From positions 5,692,712 through 5,756,711 of the forward strand of contig NZ_KZ614144.1 of assembly GCF_002884445.1 (NCBI RefSeq): a stretch of DNA of 64,000 nucleotides, written 5' to 3'. A program made the position numbers and the translations under genes. The stretch is from Paenibacillus castaneae. Lineage in GTDB: Bacteria; Bacillota; Bacilli; Paenibacillales; Paenibacillaceae. The notes under the pieces were generated by a model, which ran no database searches, had not been told where the DNA came from, and saw only the letters and a list, made by a program, of their open reading frames with translations. Positions 36,125-44,184 of the stretch are shown here, in pieces; the stretch's first letter is position 1; every line of letters begins with the position of its first letter.

Positions 36125-36862
36125 TCACTCTTTTGACGACTTGGCACCTTTGCTTTTAAGCCAAGAAACCAACGTATCTCTCCGAGTGTCGAGACTGCCA
36201 GCCGAATCGAGTGGCGTGCGATCCGTGTAACCAGGGACCCCATTTATGTCGGCTCCTTTGGAGAGGAGATAATCGGCAACACGACGTTGGCCTCCACTGC
36301 ACGCATGCCAGAAAGCCTCGGTAATGTCATCCGCGGCAGGTGCCGGATTGGAGCCCATCAGTTCCTCTACGCGAGACATCATCCCTAGAGCTGCTGCATG
36401 CCAAAGTTGGTCCACATGCGCACCCCGCTGTACCAATAGTCTCGCAACGTTCCAACATCCATAACCCACTGCATTGTCCAAAGGGGTACCATTAGCAATG
36501 GAGCCACCAAGCACTTCAATGTCGGCTCCACCATCGATTAACGCAGTGGCAACATCCACATCGTCACTGCTGGCCGCCCAGTGCAATGGGGTCTCCGAGT
36601 GCCTTCCCCCAATTATTGGTGCATTTGGGTCAGCTCCCGCAGCAATTAGTATCTTTACGATCATGGGACCGTTAGGGAAGTATCCCGGCCAATCGCTAAC
36701 AATGTGCAGAGAAGTACGAGAACTGCCTTTGTTGTCTAAGGCTCTCTTTGAGGCCAAGTCAGGAAATTCTTCTAGGAGACGAAGCAATGCATCCACATCA
36801 CCCGTTTGAACGGTGCGCACGAACGACACGACCATCGGATCGTTATTTTTGATTGATTCCAT
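36125..36862 (-). CDS. Ankyrin-repeat protein
   Basis: 245 residues of ankyrin repeats without a signal peptide, with the signatures GGRHSETPLHWAASSDDVDV, NGTPLDNAVGYGCWNVARLL and GADINGVPGYTDRTPLDSA. Ankyrin repeats bind protein partners. Single-gene proteins of this kind in Bacillales are uncharacterised. AAGGAG precedes ATG 36862. Confidence 0.85.
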   Translation of the reverse strand: MESIKNNDPMVVSFVRTVQTGDVDALLRLLEEFPDLASKRALDNKGSSRTSLHIVSDWPGYFPNGPMIVKILIAAGADPNAPIIGGRHSETPLHWAASSDDVDVATALIDGGADIEVLGGSIANGTPLDNAVGYGCWNVARLLVQRGAHVDQLWHAAALGMMSRVEELMGSNPAPAADDITEAFWHACSGGQRRVADYLLSKGADINGVPGYTDRTPLDSAGSLDTRRDTLVSWLKSKGAKSSKE

Positions 36863-37055
36863 GATTTTCGCTCCTTAAGCATCATAATATACGAATCTTC
36901 AAAATTAGTTATACTTCTTTGTCCAGCCCTACGAGTAGTCCTTCTTCAGTTAGACTATCCGTTTAGTTGAAAAAAGGCCACCGTATCACGTCACTATGCT
37001 GAGATTTTTTCTTCGTCACTTCAACTTGTTGCTCAAGAATTCTGCCTACTTTAGC

Positions 37056-37298
37056 TCAAACAGGAGAGGGAACAGCAAGATCCTTAACTCCTACTTCTTT
37101 ATAATCTATCTTCCGCTCTTCAAGACAAGTGAAGTACTGTTTTAATGCGTAGCAATAAATCTTCAGTGTGTTGTTGCTTTTTCCTGTCTGATCGAGGTAT
37201 TTTAAATACTTAATAACAGGAACAACTGAAACACCTACTTCGTCCAACAGCAAATATCTCTTTTTATTATCTTTAAGAATTGCTTCTTGTACTCTCAC
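37056..37298 (-). pseudogene. Truncated Tn554-type tyrosine recombinase (N-terminal part)
   Basis: 80 residues from GTG 37298 (GGGAGTG upstream). They match the SAM-like N-terminal domain of Tn554 TnpA-type integrases (RYLLLDEVG, VIKYLKYLDQTGKSNNTLKI, CYALKQYF) and stop at LAVPSPV, where the full protein continues for about 280 more residues including the catalytic Arg and Tyr. After the TGA the same frame runs on for 34 codons of unrecognised sequence. It sits 157 bp outside the left 245-bp repeat and is probably a scar of earlier insertions. Confidence 0.75.
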
Positions 37299-37454
37299 AG
37301 CTTCACTCCCTACGAAAGCATTTATCCTCTCAACATATTAAATAATTTATATCAAGTTTTAAAGCCATAGTTACTATTTCTTTCTAAACAAAAAATAGAG
37401 GAGACTAGCTCATATAATGAACTAACCATCCTCTATTTACGTTACTACAAGTAA

Positions 37455-37699
37455 CTCAGTCTAGAACTTTATTTTCTTCTGACACTACAAAGATATGAAA
37501 ACAGCTAGATTAAATCGAAAAAAATCCAGTGCTGGAAAAGCATTACGGGGATATTGATCGAGAAAAAGTGAGGAAGAGATCGGATTGAAAAAGAAAAAGC
37601 CGAGCGAAACCAGGAGGAAATACCTGGAATCAGTCCGGCTTGTAGTTAAACTTAATAAGCTTTGTGCATGGATTGTATGGTGGGCGTTGTAGTTTGTTG
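37455..37699 (-). repeat. Left copy of the 245-bp direct repeat flanking the glmS-side island
   Basis: 245 bases aligned without gaps to 45600-45844, with about 12 differences (roughly 95% identity, counted by eye), same orientation. It contains a stem AAGCCGAGCGAAACCAGG...CCTGGAATCAGTCCGGCTT that on the minus strand ends in a T-rich run, so each copy carries a terminator. The right copy begins 13 bp beyond the glmS stop; this one lies 7.9 kb away. Confidence 0.9.
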
Positions 37700-37714
37700 G
37701 ATGTTAACAATATG

Positions 37715-37800
37715 GTCAGTGACATTATAGTTGGTGTCTGAGAAAAGTGCCATTAACACTCAATTACATTAATATTTGTGTCTCATAATTACATTAAAGG
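37715..37800. repeat. Short spaced repeats resembling a Tn7-like transposon end
   Basis: Two 25-mers, CAGTGACATTATAGTTGGTG (37717 on) and CAATTACATTAATATTTGTG (37761 on), match at about 18 of 25 positions 44 bp apart, and both continue TCT(G/C)A. A third partial unit, ATAATTACATTAAAGG, starts at 37785. Spaced units of this size are typical of TnsB-binding arrays, and the neighbour glmS is the classic Tn7 target. The repeats are visible; the transposon identity is inference. Confidence 0.35.
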
Positions 37801-37879
37801 TAGTGCCTTGCAAATCCTCTTACGTTGGACTCGATTTCCGATCATCTGGAGATCAACAAATATCACTTTTGCAGGTGGC

Positions 37880-39376
37880 CTACCGGCTCACCTTGATCCC
37901 GTCGGCCACCCTCAGCTCGGTTCCGTCGATGTCGTCGATGACGTTTTCGACCATGCTGAGGTCCTCCCCGGCATCGATCCTGATGCCGTTGGCAGCCTGT
38001 CGAATGACGTTGCTCTCGATCCTGATGCCTGAGGGGATTCCTGTGCCCCGTCCGTCAGCACCGCGGTCCTCACTGAGCCGGATGGCCCAGAACCCGTCAG
38101 TCCCTCCAGTGATGTGGTTACCGTGCAACTCCGTGCCCGGCGCATTGCGGATCTCGATGCCTGCCTTCGAATCCTCCCCGCCGGTAATCCTGTTGTCCTC
38201 GATGAGGGTGTCAGGAGTTCCCAGGATAACGAGGACTCCCTGACGGTTTCCAACCAGGTCGTTGGAGTGCACCCAGTTTCCAGGTCCTGAGGCATCGTGC
38301 TTGTTCTTGGACCCGCCGGAATTACCCAGCGCGATGCCCGCCTGATGCCCACCGATGACCGTGTTGTCCCGGACCTCGTTCAGGTATTCACCCTCGCCGT
38401 GCAGGTCGATAGCGTCGAGAAGGCTGCCGACGATGGTGTTCTCCGCCACGAGATTGTTGTGCGTGGGGAACTGCAGCAGAATGGCGTGCCGCAGATGCCT
38501 GCCATCGAAGGTATTACCGATGACGACGTTGTGCCGGGAATCGTTGGCGGCATCCGGGTCGTGCTGGTCCGCTGAGCCCTCGATAGCGATGCCGTAGCCC
38601 TGTCCGCCGGGGCCGACGGCAGTTGCCCCACTGATGTAGTTTCCAGAGAGGGTCACTTCACGGCTGGCTTTGACGGAGATGCCGTGGCGCTCGAAACTTC
38701 GGATACCCAGGTTCTTCAACAGGACCCGGGAGCTGGCCTGCCCTTCGTGGGCTCCGAGGTGGATCCCGTACATCGGGCCGCCACTCGCGTCGCCGTCGTC
38801 GGGGTCGTCGCCGAGTGGACCCTCATGACGGGAGGTGATGGTGAAGTCAGCGACGATGACGTCGTGGACGCCGGAGCCGCGGATCACCCGGCTGTTATCC
38901 TCGCCGTCGAGGGAGGTCAGCAGCACGGTGCTCTCCTGGCCCTCGCCGCGCAGGTCCACGCCGCTGCGCAACACGATGTTCGCCGAATCGTCGGCCGGGT
39001 CAGTGGAGCGCAGGTCATACGTACCGGCCGGCAGCACGACCTCGTCACCCGGTTCGGCCGCGTCCAGGGCAGCCCGGATGGCTGGTGCGTCGTCGTGTGA
39101 GTCCGGATCCGGATCTGCCCCGAAGTGCGTGACGTCCAGGGTCCTGCCCGTGGCCGGACCCGGCGTCGGCACCTCGATCGGCGCGCCGAACTGGTCCACC
39201 AAGCCGGGGGCCTGCCAGTCGCCGTGCCCAGACGAGGCGGGTCCCACGGCGTCATCGTTCCCGACCGGCCCGTCGGATTCCTCGACGGTGCATGCGGTCA
39301 AGAGGACCATCAGAACAAGGGCCACCCACCATGAATGCGCCGGACCTCGCCGGCTGTTCCGAACGGATCTCTTCAT
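37880..39376 (-). CDS. GC-rich right-handed beta-helix lipoprotein, actinobacterial-looking
   Basis: About 498 residues from ATG 39376. The open frame extends 85 codons further upstream, but a lipoprotein signal starts here (RRGPAHSWWVALVLMVLLTA, then Cys). The mature part begins with a pectate-lyase-like entry (LDVTHFGADPDPDSHDDAPA, VVLPAGTYDL) and continues as PbH1 repeats (HDVIVADFTITSR, ASREVTLSGNYISG, HNLVAENTIVG). Such folds bind or cleave acidic polysaccharides; no catalytic set can be named. GC is far above that of its neighbours, with third positions almost all G or C, unlike Paenibacillus. It lies inside the repeat-flanked island and looks recently transferred or, less likely, a contaminant join. 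Confidence 0.8.
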   Translation of the reverse strand: MKRSVRNSRRGPAHSWWVALVLMVLLTACTVEESDGPVGNDDAVGPASSGHGDWQAPGLVDQFGAPIEVPTPGPATGRTLDVTHFGADPDPDSHDDAPAIRAALDAAEPGDEVVLPAGTYDLRSTDPADDSANIVLRSGVDLRGEGQESTVLLTSLDGEDNSRVIRGSGVHDVIVADFTITSRHEGPLGDDPDDGDASGGPMYGIHLGAHEGQASSRVLLKNLGIRSFERHGISVKASREVTLSGNYISGATAVGPGGQGYGIAIEGSADQHDPDAANDSRHNVVIGNTFDGRHLRHAILLQFPTHNNLVAENTIVGSLLDAIDLHGEGEYLNEVRDNTVIGGHQAGIALGNSGGSKNKHDASGPGNWVHSNDLVGNRQGVLVILGTPDTLIEDNRITGGEDSKAGIEIRNAPGTELHGNHITGGTDGFWAIRLSEDRGADGRGTGIPSGIRIESNVIRQAANGIRIDAGEDLSMVENVIDDIDGTELRVADGIKVSR

Positions 39377-39438
39377 CAGACTTCTCACGTCCTTCCATGA
39401 CTCTTTTCGTCCCTCTCGTCGCCCATGGAGGCGCCTTA

Positions 39439-39492
39439 GAAAAGCGGTGAGCCCGCGGGCATCGGCTTCATTCGCCGAGCCCGCGGGCTCAC
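39439..39492 (-). terminator. GC-rich hairpin upstream of the beta-helix gene, probably carried in from the donor
   Basis: GTGAGCCCGCGGGC (39447) pairs perfectly with GCCCGCGGGCTCAC (39479), with TCGGC/GCCGA pairing inside, and the minus strand continues CGCTTTTCT. Such stems are typical terminators of high-GC Gram-positives. The transferred DNA therefore includes the end of the donor's upstream intergenic region. High GC ends near 39562. Confidence 0.75.
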
Positions 39493-39562
39493 TACCTTCG
39501 GGATGCCTGACAACCCCTACCGGGTCGCCGACGTCATCCCATGGCCAGAGGCCTACAAACGG

Positions 39563-39745
39563 GGGGATATTTCCATTGTTCCTGTTGTTTCTATTAATTT
39601 CCAAATCGTAGAAAGTGTTAACCAGTTCCACGAAAACAATCCGCAGATCGATAGTGTCGGATGCCTTAACCTTAATAGGTAAGCGGGCATTATCAATATG
39701 CTCAACTTTCCCGTTATTTTCGTGATTTCCGAGAGATTATAGCTG
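39563..39745 (-). other. AT-rich open stretch joined in frame to the GC-rich segment
   Basis: The minus strand carries an open frame of about 50 codons (DNARLPIKVKASDTIDLRIV, then FYDLEINRNNRNNGN) that runs straight into the GC-rich DNA as PPFVGLWPW. It has the composition of the host side and no proper start. It may be a broken host or linker-containing gene cut by the insertion; not identified. Confidence 0.3.
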
Positions 39746-39795
39746 AATCTATATTCAGCTACACTATTTAAGAGTTATTTCATTTCAAAGAAGCT

Positions 39796-39826
39796 TGGTG
39801 GATACCTATACTATAGACATCCACCA
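39796..39826 (-). terminator. Terminator of the GH3-SLH gene
   Basis: TTGGTGGAT (39796) pairs with ATCCACCA (39819) directly 3' of the gene; the minus strand continues AGCTTCTTTG. Confidence 0.55.
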
Positions 39827-39836
39827 TACAACTAAT

Positions 39837-42800
39837 TTACAGCTTGATTCCTAGGTCTAAGTTAACATTAAGAACCCGAAGAATCATAGTGACTGACTCA
39901 GCTCTAGAAGCAGTAGAATTAGGATCAAACTTTCCGTCACCTTTTCCATCGACAATCCCAGCAGCAGATAACTTGTTGATTGCATCTTCCGCCCAACTAC
40001 CGGATATGTCTTTGAATTTAGAGGTACCGGGAGAATTGCTTATGTTCATTACCTTAGAGAGAATAGTCACTATCTCGGCTCTAGAGATTTGATTATCAGG
40101 CTTGAAGGTTCCATCCGTATAACCATTGATGATACCATTACTCTTCAGAGCATTGATCTCGTATGCTGCCCAATTCCCTTTTGTGTCAGCAAATGATGAA
40201 TCTCCTTTTGGTTTGATTCCCAGCGCCTTCACTAACATTGTAGCGAATTCAGCTCTAGTTACCTTAGCATCCGACTTGAAAGAACCATCAGCATATCCTC
40301 TCACGAATCCAATCTTAGCAGCAAGCTCAATCGCATTAGCACTCCAGTTCGTTTTCGACACGTCTTTAAATTCTACTGTAGCAGTTGATTCGAGAGCTTT
40401 AGTTACTTTCTCCTTAACAACCTCTACATTTACAATCTTCGTATCGAACAAAGGTTTTTCGGGTTTAGGCCCAGGAGTACCATTGTTTCCATTGTTTCCA
40501 TTGTTTCCATTGTTTCCGTTGTTTCCGTTGTTTCCGTTCCCCTTGTCCTTGCTGTCGTCCTTGCTGAGTTTGAAGTTCAACGGAACGTCCTTTTCCAGCG
40601 GGGTGTCTGCCGAGGAACCACCGACATGCACGCGGTACTTTCCGTCAACGGTAGCCCACTCGCCGTCAGCCCAATTCGCCAGGTTGTCCGGGTCTTCCGG
40701 AATGAAATAGGAGAACGGATGGTTGGAGTCGGTCTGGTTAATCCGCAGTGTCACCTTCTGGCTCTTACCGGGCTCAAGGTAAACCTTCTCGAAGTTAACG
40801 AGTCGCTTGGACGGCTGCCCCGCCTCGTCCGGTAGAGTCAGGTAGACCTGTGCTGCTTCTTTACCGGCAGCGTCACCAGTGTTCGTGATCGTGAAGGACA
40901 CGTCAATACCGGACACCGAACCTTTACCTTGGACCTTCTTCACTTTAATGTCTTCATACTTGAAGGTCGTGTACGATAGGCCGTACCCGAATGGGAATAC
41001 CGGCTTCACGTTGTTGGCCTCGTACCAGCGGTAGCCCATCTCGAGGCCCTCGGTGTACTGGGCGATGAGTTGGTCGGAACCGTCACCGTACGCGCCCGGG
41101 CCACCTGGCTTGCCGGTGTCTTGACGGGTTCCAGGGTACTGAACCTCGGTCGCAAAGGCAGCTTCACGTTCAGTGGCACCGAACGTCATTGGCAGCTTAC
41201 CAGAAGGATTGACCTTACCGTAAAGCAGGTTAGCGACGGCATTGCCATCCTCCATGCCCGGGAACCATGCAGAAAGGACAGCTGGGACTTCATCCAACCA
41301 CGGCATGAGCACCGTACCGGAAGTCTTCAGTACCACAGCGGTGTTCTCCGCGTTGGCCTTAAGTACTGCATCGATCATCGGCTCCTGCTCAACCCAGTCC
41401 TCTGAGTCCGGGTTCTCGTCGACGTCGATGGCCGGGAAGCCAAGTGTCTTGCGATCCACAGTCTCATGTGGGTTATCTCCGATCATAAGTAGCACGACGT
41501 CGGACTCAGCGGCTAACTTGGCAGCAGCCTCCGGATCACGGCCATCGTTGTACGTCACTTCAGTGTCGTAGCCAAGTTCTTTGATGATATTCTCTAGGCC
41601 CTCTTGTGGAGTGACCGTGTAAGGTGTCACGACGTTTTCGTTGCTGTCCCGAACAGAGCGCGGAGACAACTTTGCCTCACCAGCGAACCACTCAACGCCG
41701 ATCAGAGCGATCGATTTCGGCTCGCCGTTCAATGGAAGGAAACCGTTATCGTTCTTCAACAACACAGACCCTTCCTCTGCCATCTTCCGTGCGCTAGCGC
41801 CATTAGCCATCGGATCGACAATCTCCGGCAGGAACTTGTCGTAAGGCTCATCCATGTGGCCAAACTCGATCATCTTGATGTAACGCGGACGAAGCAGATT
41901 GTCGATGTCGTCCTCAGTCACCTGACCTGAGTCGAGAGCATCTTGGATCTTCTTTTGAGTGTAGTACTGCGGTGCCCAGTCGAGCTCGACATTCATGCCC
42001 GCCTTAATGCCAGCCACCGTGTCGTGAATTGCGCGACGGTCACTCATGACGTAACCATCGAAGCCCCATTTGTTACGTAGGGCATCTTGGAGTAATTCAG
42101 AGCTGTCACAGGCGAAGGTGCCATTGACGTCGGGGAAAGAGCACATCGCGGACGCCGGGTCAGCATCCTTGACGGTCATCTCGAAGGGCAGCATGTACAG
42201 CTCGTTCATGGCCTGTGAGGGAACCTGGACACCCATCGTCCACCGCTCGGTCTCCTGCTCGTTACCAGCCAAGTGCTTAAGCTGTGCCTGGACCCCCTGG
42301 GCCTGGATGGCCTTGACCTGCTCGGTAGCTAGGATACCTGTGAGATATGGGTCCTCACTGAAGTACTCATAATTACGGCCATTGTACGGGTGACGAATGA
42401 GGTTCATTCCCGGTCCGAGCAACACGTGATGCGCGAAAGCCCGTGTCTCCTCGCCGAGGATTCGGCCAGCCTCATAGTTCAACTCACGATCAAATGTAGC
42501 AGCCATAGCCACAGTGGACGGTAGACCTGTCGCTATCGGGTCATTACCACACGACCCGCCCTTAACGCCTGTACCACCGTTGGTCATGCGAATTGTGGGG
42601 ATACCCAGTTCCTCGATCCCACGGATTTGTCGGCCAGTGTCCTGCCACTCACATCCGGGTAGTGTACCCTGTGGCGCGAATTCGCCGGTCTGGTACTTGT
42701 TAACACCGCCCTTCTTGATGACGACCGTCTCACCAGTGTCGTTCTCATTGAAGCGCGAGATGGCGATTTGCTGGATTTTCTGTTCCATCGTCATCTCATT

Positions 42801-42953
42801 GAGAAGCAGCTCGGTGCGCTCCTCAGCAGAGAGCTGGGTGTTCATCCAGGGTCGGGTCCCTTCCGTTCCACCGTTCTCCGCATAAGCAGGAATTACTAAC
42901 GTAGACATAAAGATCATTGCTGTCAAAAAAATTGAACTAATTCGTTTTATCAA
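39837..42953 (-). CDS. Surface-anchored GH3 beta-glycosidase with three SLH domains (chimeric)
   Basis: Predicted secreted exo-beta-glycosidase of 1038 residues, TTG start at 42953 with AAGGGAG upstream. Order: signal peptide 1-25 (cleavage YAEN); GH3 N-terminal barrel to about 360, with KHLAGNEQE and nucleophile Asp in GFDGYVMSD; GH3 C-terminal domain to about 650; Fn3-like domain to about 800 (VFPFGYGLSYTTF, SFTITNTGDAAGKEAAQVYL); a KGNGNNGNNGN linker; and three SLH domains from about 861, 920 and 980 that bind pyruvylated wall polymer. Codons of the catalytic part are clearly GC-rich, while those of the signal peptide, linker and SLH part are AT-rich. This points to an imported catalytic unit spliced between host secretion and anchoring modules. 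Substrate unknown. Confidence 0.9.
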   Translation of the reverse strand: MIKRISSIFLTAMIFMSTLVIPAYAENGGTEGTRPWMNTQLSAEERTELLLNEMTMEQKIQQIAISRFNENDTGETVVIKKGGVNKYQTGEFAPQGTLPGCEWQDTGRQIRGIEELGIPTIRMTNGGTGVKGGSCGNDPIATGLPSTVAMAATFDRELNYEAGRILGEETRAFAHHVLLGPGMNLIRHPYNGRNYEYFSEDPYLTGILATEQVKAIQAQGVQAQLKHLAGNEQETERWTMGVQVPSQAMNELYMLPFEMTVKDADPASAMCSFPDVNGTFACDSSELLQDALRNKWGFDGYVMSDRRAIHDTVAGIKAGMNVELDWAPQYYTQKKIQDALDSGQVTEDDIDNLLRPRYIKMIEFGHMDEPYDKFLPEIVDPMANGASARKMAEEGSVLLKNDNGFLPLNGEPKSIALIGVEWFAGEAKLSPRSVRDSNENVVTPYTVTPQEGLENIIKELGYDTEVTYNDGRDPEAAAKLAAESDVVLLMIGDNPHETVDRKTLGFPAIDVDENPDSEDWVEQEPMIDAVLKANAENTAVVLKTSGTVLMPWLDEVPAVLSAWFPGMEDGNAVANLLYGKVNPSGKLPMTFGATEREAAFATEVQYPGTRQDTGKPGGPGAYGDGSDQLIAQYTEGLEMGYRWYEANNVKPVFPFGYGLSYTTFKYEDIKVKKVQGKGSVSGIDVSFTITNTGDAAGKEAAQVYLTLPDEAGQPSKRLVNFEKVYLEPGKSQKVTLRINQTDSNHPFSYFIPEDPDNLANWADGEWATVDGKYRVHVGGSSADTPLEKDVPLNFKLSKDDSKDKGNGNNGNNGNNGNNGNNGNNGTPGPKPEKPLFDTKIVNVEVVKEKVTKALESTATVEFKDVSKTNWSANAIELAAKIGFVRGYADGSFKSDAKVTRAEFATMLVKALGIKPKGDSSFADTKGNWAAYEINALKSNGIINGYTDGTFKPDNQISRAEIVTILSKVMNISNSPGTSKFKDISGSWAEDAINKLSAAGIVDGKGDGKFDPNSTASRAESVTMILRVLNVNLDLGIKL
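40480..40538 (-). repeat. 9-bp tandem repeat encoding the NGN linker
   Basis: About six and a half copies of CATTGTTTC / CGTTGTTTC, read on the minus strand as Gly-Asn-Asn codons. It marks the joint between the GC-rich catalytic part and the AT-rich SLH part, and its repetitive nature would favour recombination there. Confidence 0.8.
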
Positions 42954-43179
42954 CCTATTCTCTCCCTTGCATCTATTTGTCTATTAGTGTTGAAATAATT
43001 CGCTATATCATCTCTCCCTTACTAACTATTAAGTGTATCACTATAGAGAAAAACAATTACGCTAGTCAAGTTTCAACTGACTATATTAGCAAATTCTTAG
43101 AATTAATGACCTAAAATTTGGAGGTTAAATAGAAGAAGTTAATAGTAATGGTATAAATTAATATTATTTAATAGATAAC
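42954..43179. other. AT-rich leader of the GH3 gene
   Basis: No ORF of note. Contains the GH3 promoter region by position; no clear -35/-10 pair was fixed by eye. Confidence 0.3.
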
Positions 43180-43231
43180 TATATTCCTATCCTAGTTTTT
43201 AATATATTACTATATTCCTATCCTAGTTCTT
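43178..43231. repeat. Short direct duplication CTATATTCCTATCCTAGT
   Basis: The 18-mer occurs at about 43179 and again at about 43210 with matching flanks. It lies at the truncated 3' end of the DUF3885 remnant and looks like a deletion or insertion scar. Confidence 0.6.
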
Positions 43232-43475
43232 AAATATGCTTCATATGTAGTCCTAATAATGTACAATTCATCATCAAACGAAAATACAGACTCAAATAAA
43301 GCCTCGAACGTTTTTTAACGGTTTCAAAATATACTGGGTCATCGATATCTCTATATGGAACACCCAATTCAAAGCGAATACTTATCTCGGAGTTATAAAA
43401 TATTGGCGGTTCAAATGACACTCCATATAGCTTTGACTGCATATAATCCTGAAACTTCACTGCATCACCTTCCAA
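43180..43475 (-). pseudogene. Frameshifted, truncated DUF3885 gene
   Basis: The start (YGVSFEPPIFYNSEISIRFE) matches the N-terminus of DUF3885 proteins. After KKRSR the annotated frame turns to unlikely sequence. The neighbouring frame continues the family pattern as EALFESVFSFDDELYIIRTT and then YEAYLRTRIGI before a stop near 43180. A one-base shift at the AAAAAA run near 43313 explains this, and the C-terminal half is missing. DUF3885 genes often lie with SMI1/KNR4 genes, as here. Confidence 0.7.
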
Positions 43476-43492
43476 CCTTGTTATTGCATTAG

Positions 43493-43509
43493 TATCCGTT
43501 AGAATTCAA
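43493..43509. repeat. Cassette-boundary motif, copy 1 (degenerate)
   Basis: TATCCGTTAGAATTCAA lies between the DUF3885 remnant and the SUKH gene, and contains the SUKH stop codon. It matches the core CCGTTAG and part of the following TTNAA of the other copies. Confidence 0.5.
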
Positions 43510-44078
43510 TTACGGTACAAATTCTCATGTACTAAACCAGCAATAAATGCAGTAAAGTTTTCTGCTAGGGGGATTATAGGATGCTCCGAGGTTACTAGGT
43601 CAGCGTGCACAACTTTCGATTCCCTATCTGGTCCGCAATCTCGATAATCGAGCATTACCGCATCATGTCCACCCGACGGACATACGTAAATAACAATCCC
43701 AATGGGAGGGTATTTCCATTCTCTAATCATAAATCCCCTCCTAAACTCTTCAGAATCAATCCCCCCTGTATCGCCTATCCCATAGATCCCTTCAATAGCG
43801 ATGTGATCTTTTGCCCAAGATGTTGGTGTTGTTGTAGCGAATCAAGTATTAATAGGGGTACCACCATTTTTTACACGAATTAACTCCACATAAGCCATTG
43901 GCAATTTGAAACCTAACGAACGTTCTGCTTCAAGAGCCATTTCTTCTGTCACTGAAATAGGGTTTGTATAATAATCTGATTCGTTCCAAAATCCCGTTAG
44001 AACCATGTAAATACGCACCTTTTTTTGATCATTTAACAGCATTTTATCAGAGTATTCCTTATTCGAAATATGTAACAT
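43506..44078 (-). pseudogene. SUKH (SMI1/KNR4) immunity-type protein with one in-frame TGA
   Basis: A single frame of 190 codons is interrupted once, by TGA at 43842-43844, where relatives have Cys (PINTC). Before it: VTEEMALEAERSLGFKLPMA and YVELIRVKNGG, the SUKH start. After it: SWAKDHIAIEGIYGIGDTGG, FMIREWKYPPIG and SGGHDAVMLDYRDCG, the SUKH C-terminal half. SUKH proteins neutralise nuclease-type polymorphic toxins, but no toxin gene is in the window. The gene starts 4 bp after one boundary motif and stops inside another. It is probably inactive, unless the stop is a sequencing error. Confidence 0.8.
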
Positions 44079-44080
44079 TA

Positions 44081-44097
44081 CTGCCCGTTAGTTTAAC
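44081..44097. repeat. Cassette-boundary motif, copy 2
   Basis: CTGCCCGTTAGTTTAAC. On the minus strand it stands immediately before the SUKH start codon. Confidence 0.75.
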
Positions 44098-44146
44098 AAA
44101 GAAAGGGAGCAGCTGCCGCAGCAAACTACTCCATGTTTGTTCAACT
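44090..44146. repeat. Palindromic body between boundary motifs 2 and 3
   Basis: AGTTTAACAAA (44090) pairs with TTTGTTCAACT (44136) with one mismatch, and inside GGGAGCAG pairs with CTACTCC. The result is a 57-bp imperfect palindrome holding no gene, framed by two direct copies of CCCGTTAGTT. The folded-stem design recalls integron attC sites, although the R-box consensus is not fully met. Confidence 0.65.
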
Positions 44147-44150
44147 ATCG

Positions 44151-44167
44151 TTTCCCGTTAGTTAAAT
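44151..44167. repeat. Cassette-boundary motif, copy 3
   Basis: TTTCCCGTTAGTTAAAT, just 3' (in gene direction) of the XRE regulator gene. Confidence 0.7.
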
Positions 44168-44184
44168 AAATTTGTTGTCTGTTT

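Noticed and set aside
38684..39611. Long plus-strand frames (138 and 258 codons) opposite the beta-helix gene
   Set aside because: High GC removes stop codons on the opposite strand; the products have no family features, whereas the minus frame has a lipoprotein signal and beta-helix repeats.
40126..40710. 194-codon plus frame opposite the SLH part of the GH3 gene
   Set aside because: Its hydrophobic repeat (PLFPLFPLF) is just the complement of the NGN linker.
44081..44167. Canonical integron attC site
   Set aside because: The palindrome and position fit, but the R' consensus GTTRRRY is not met on both sides and no integron integrase is present; kept only as cassette-like.
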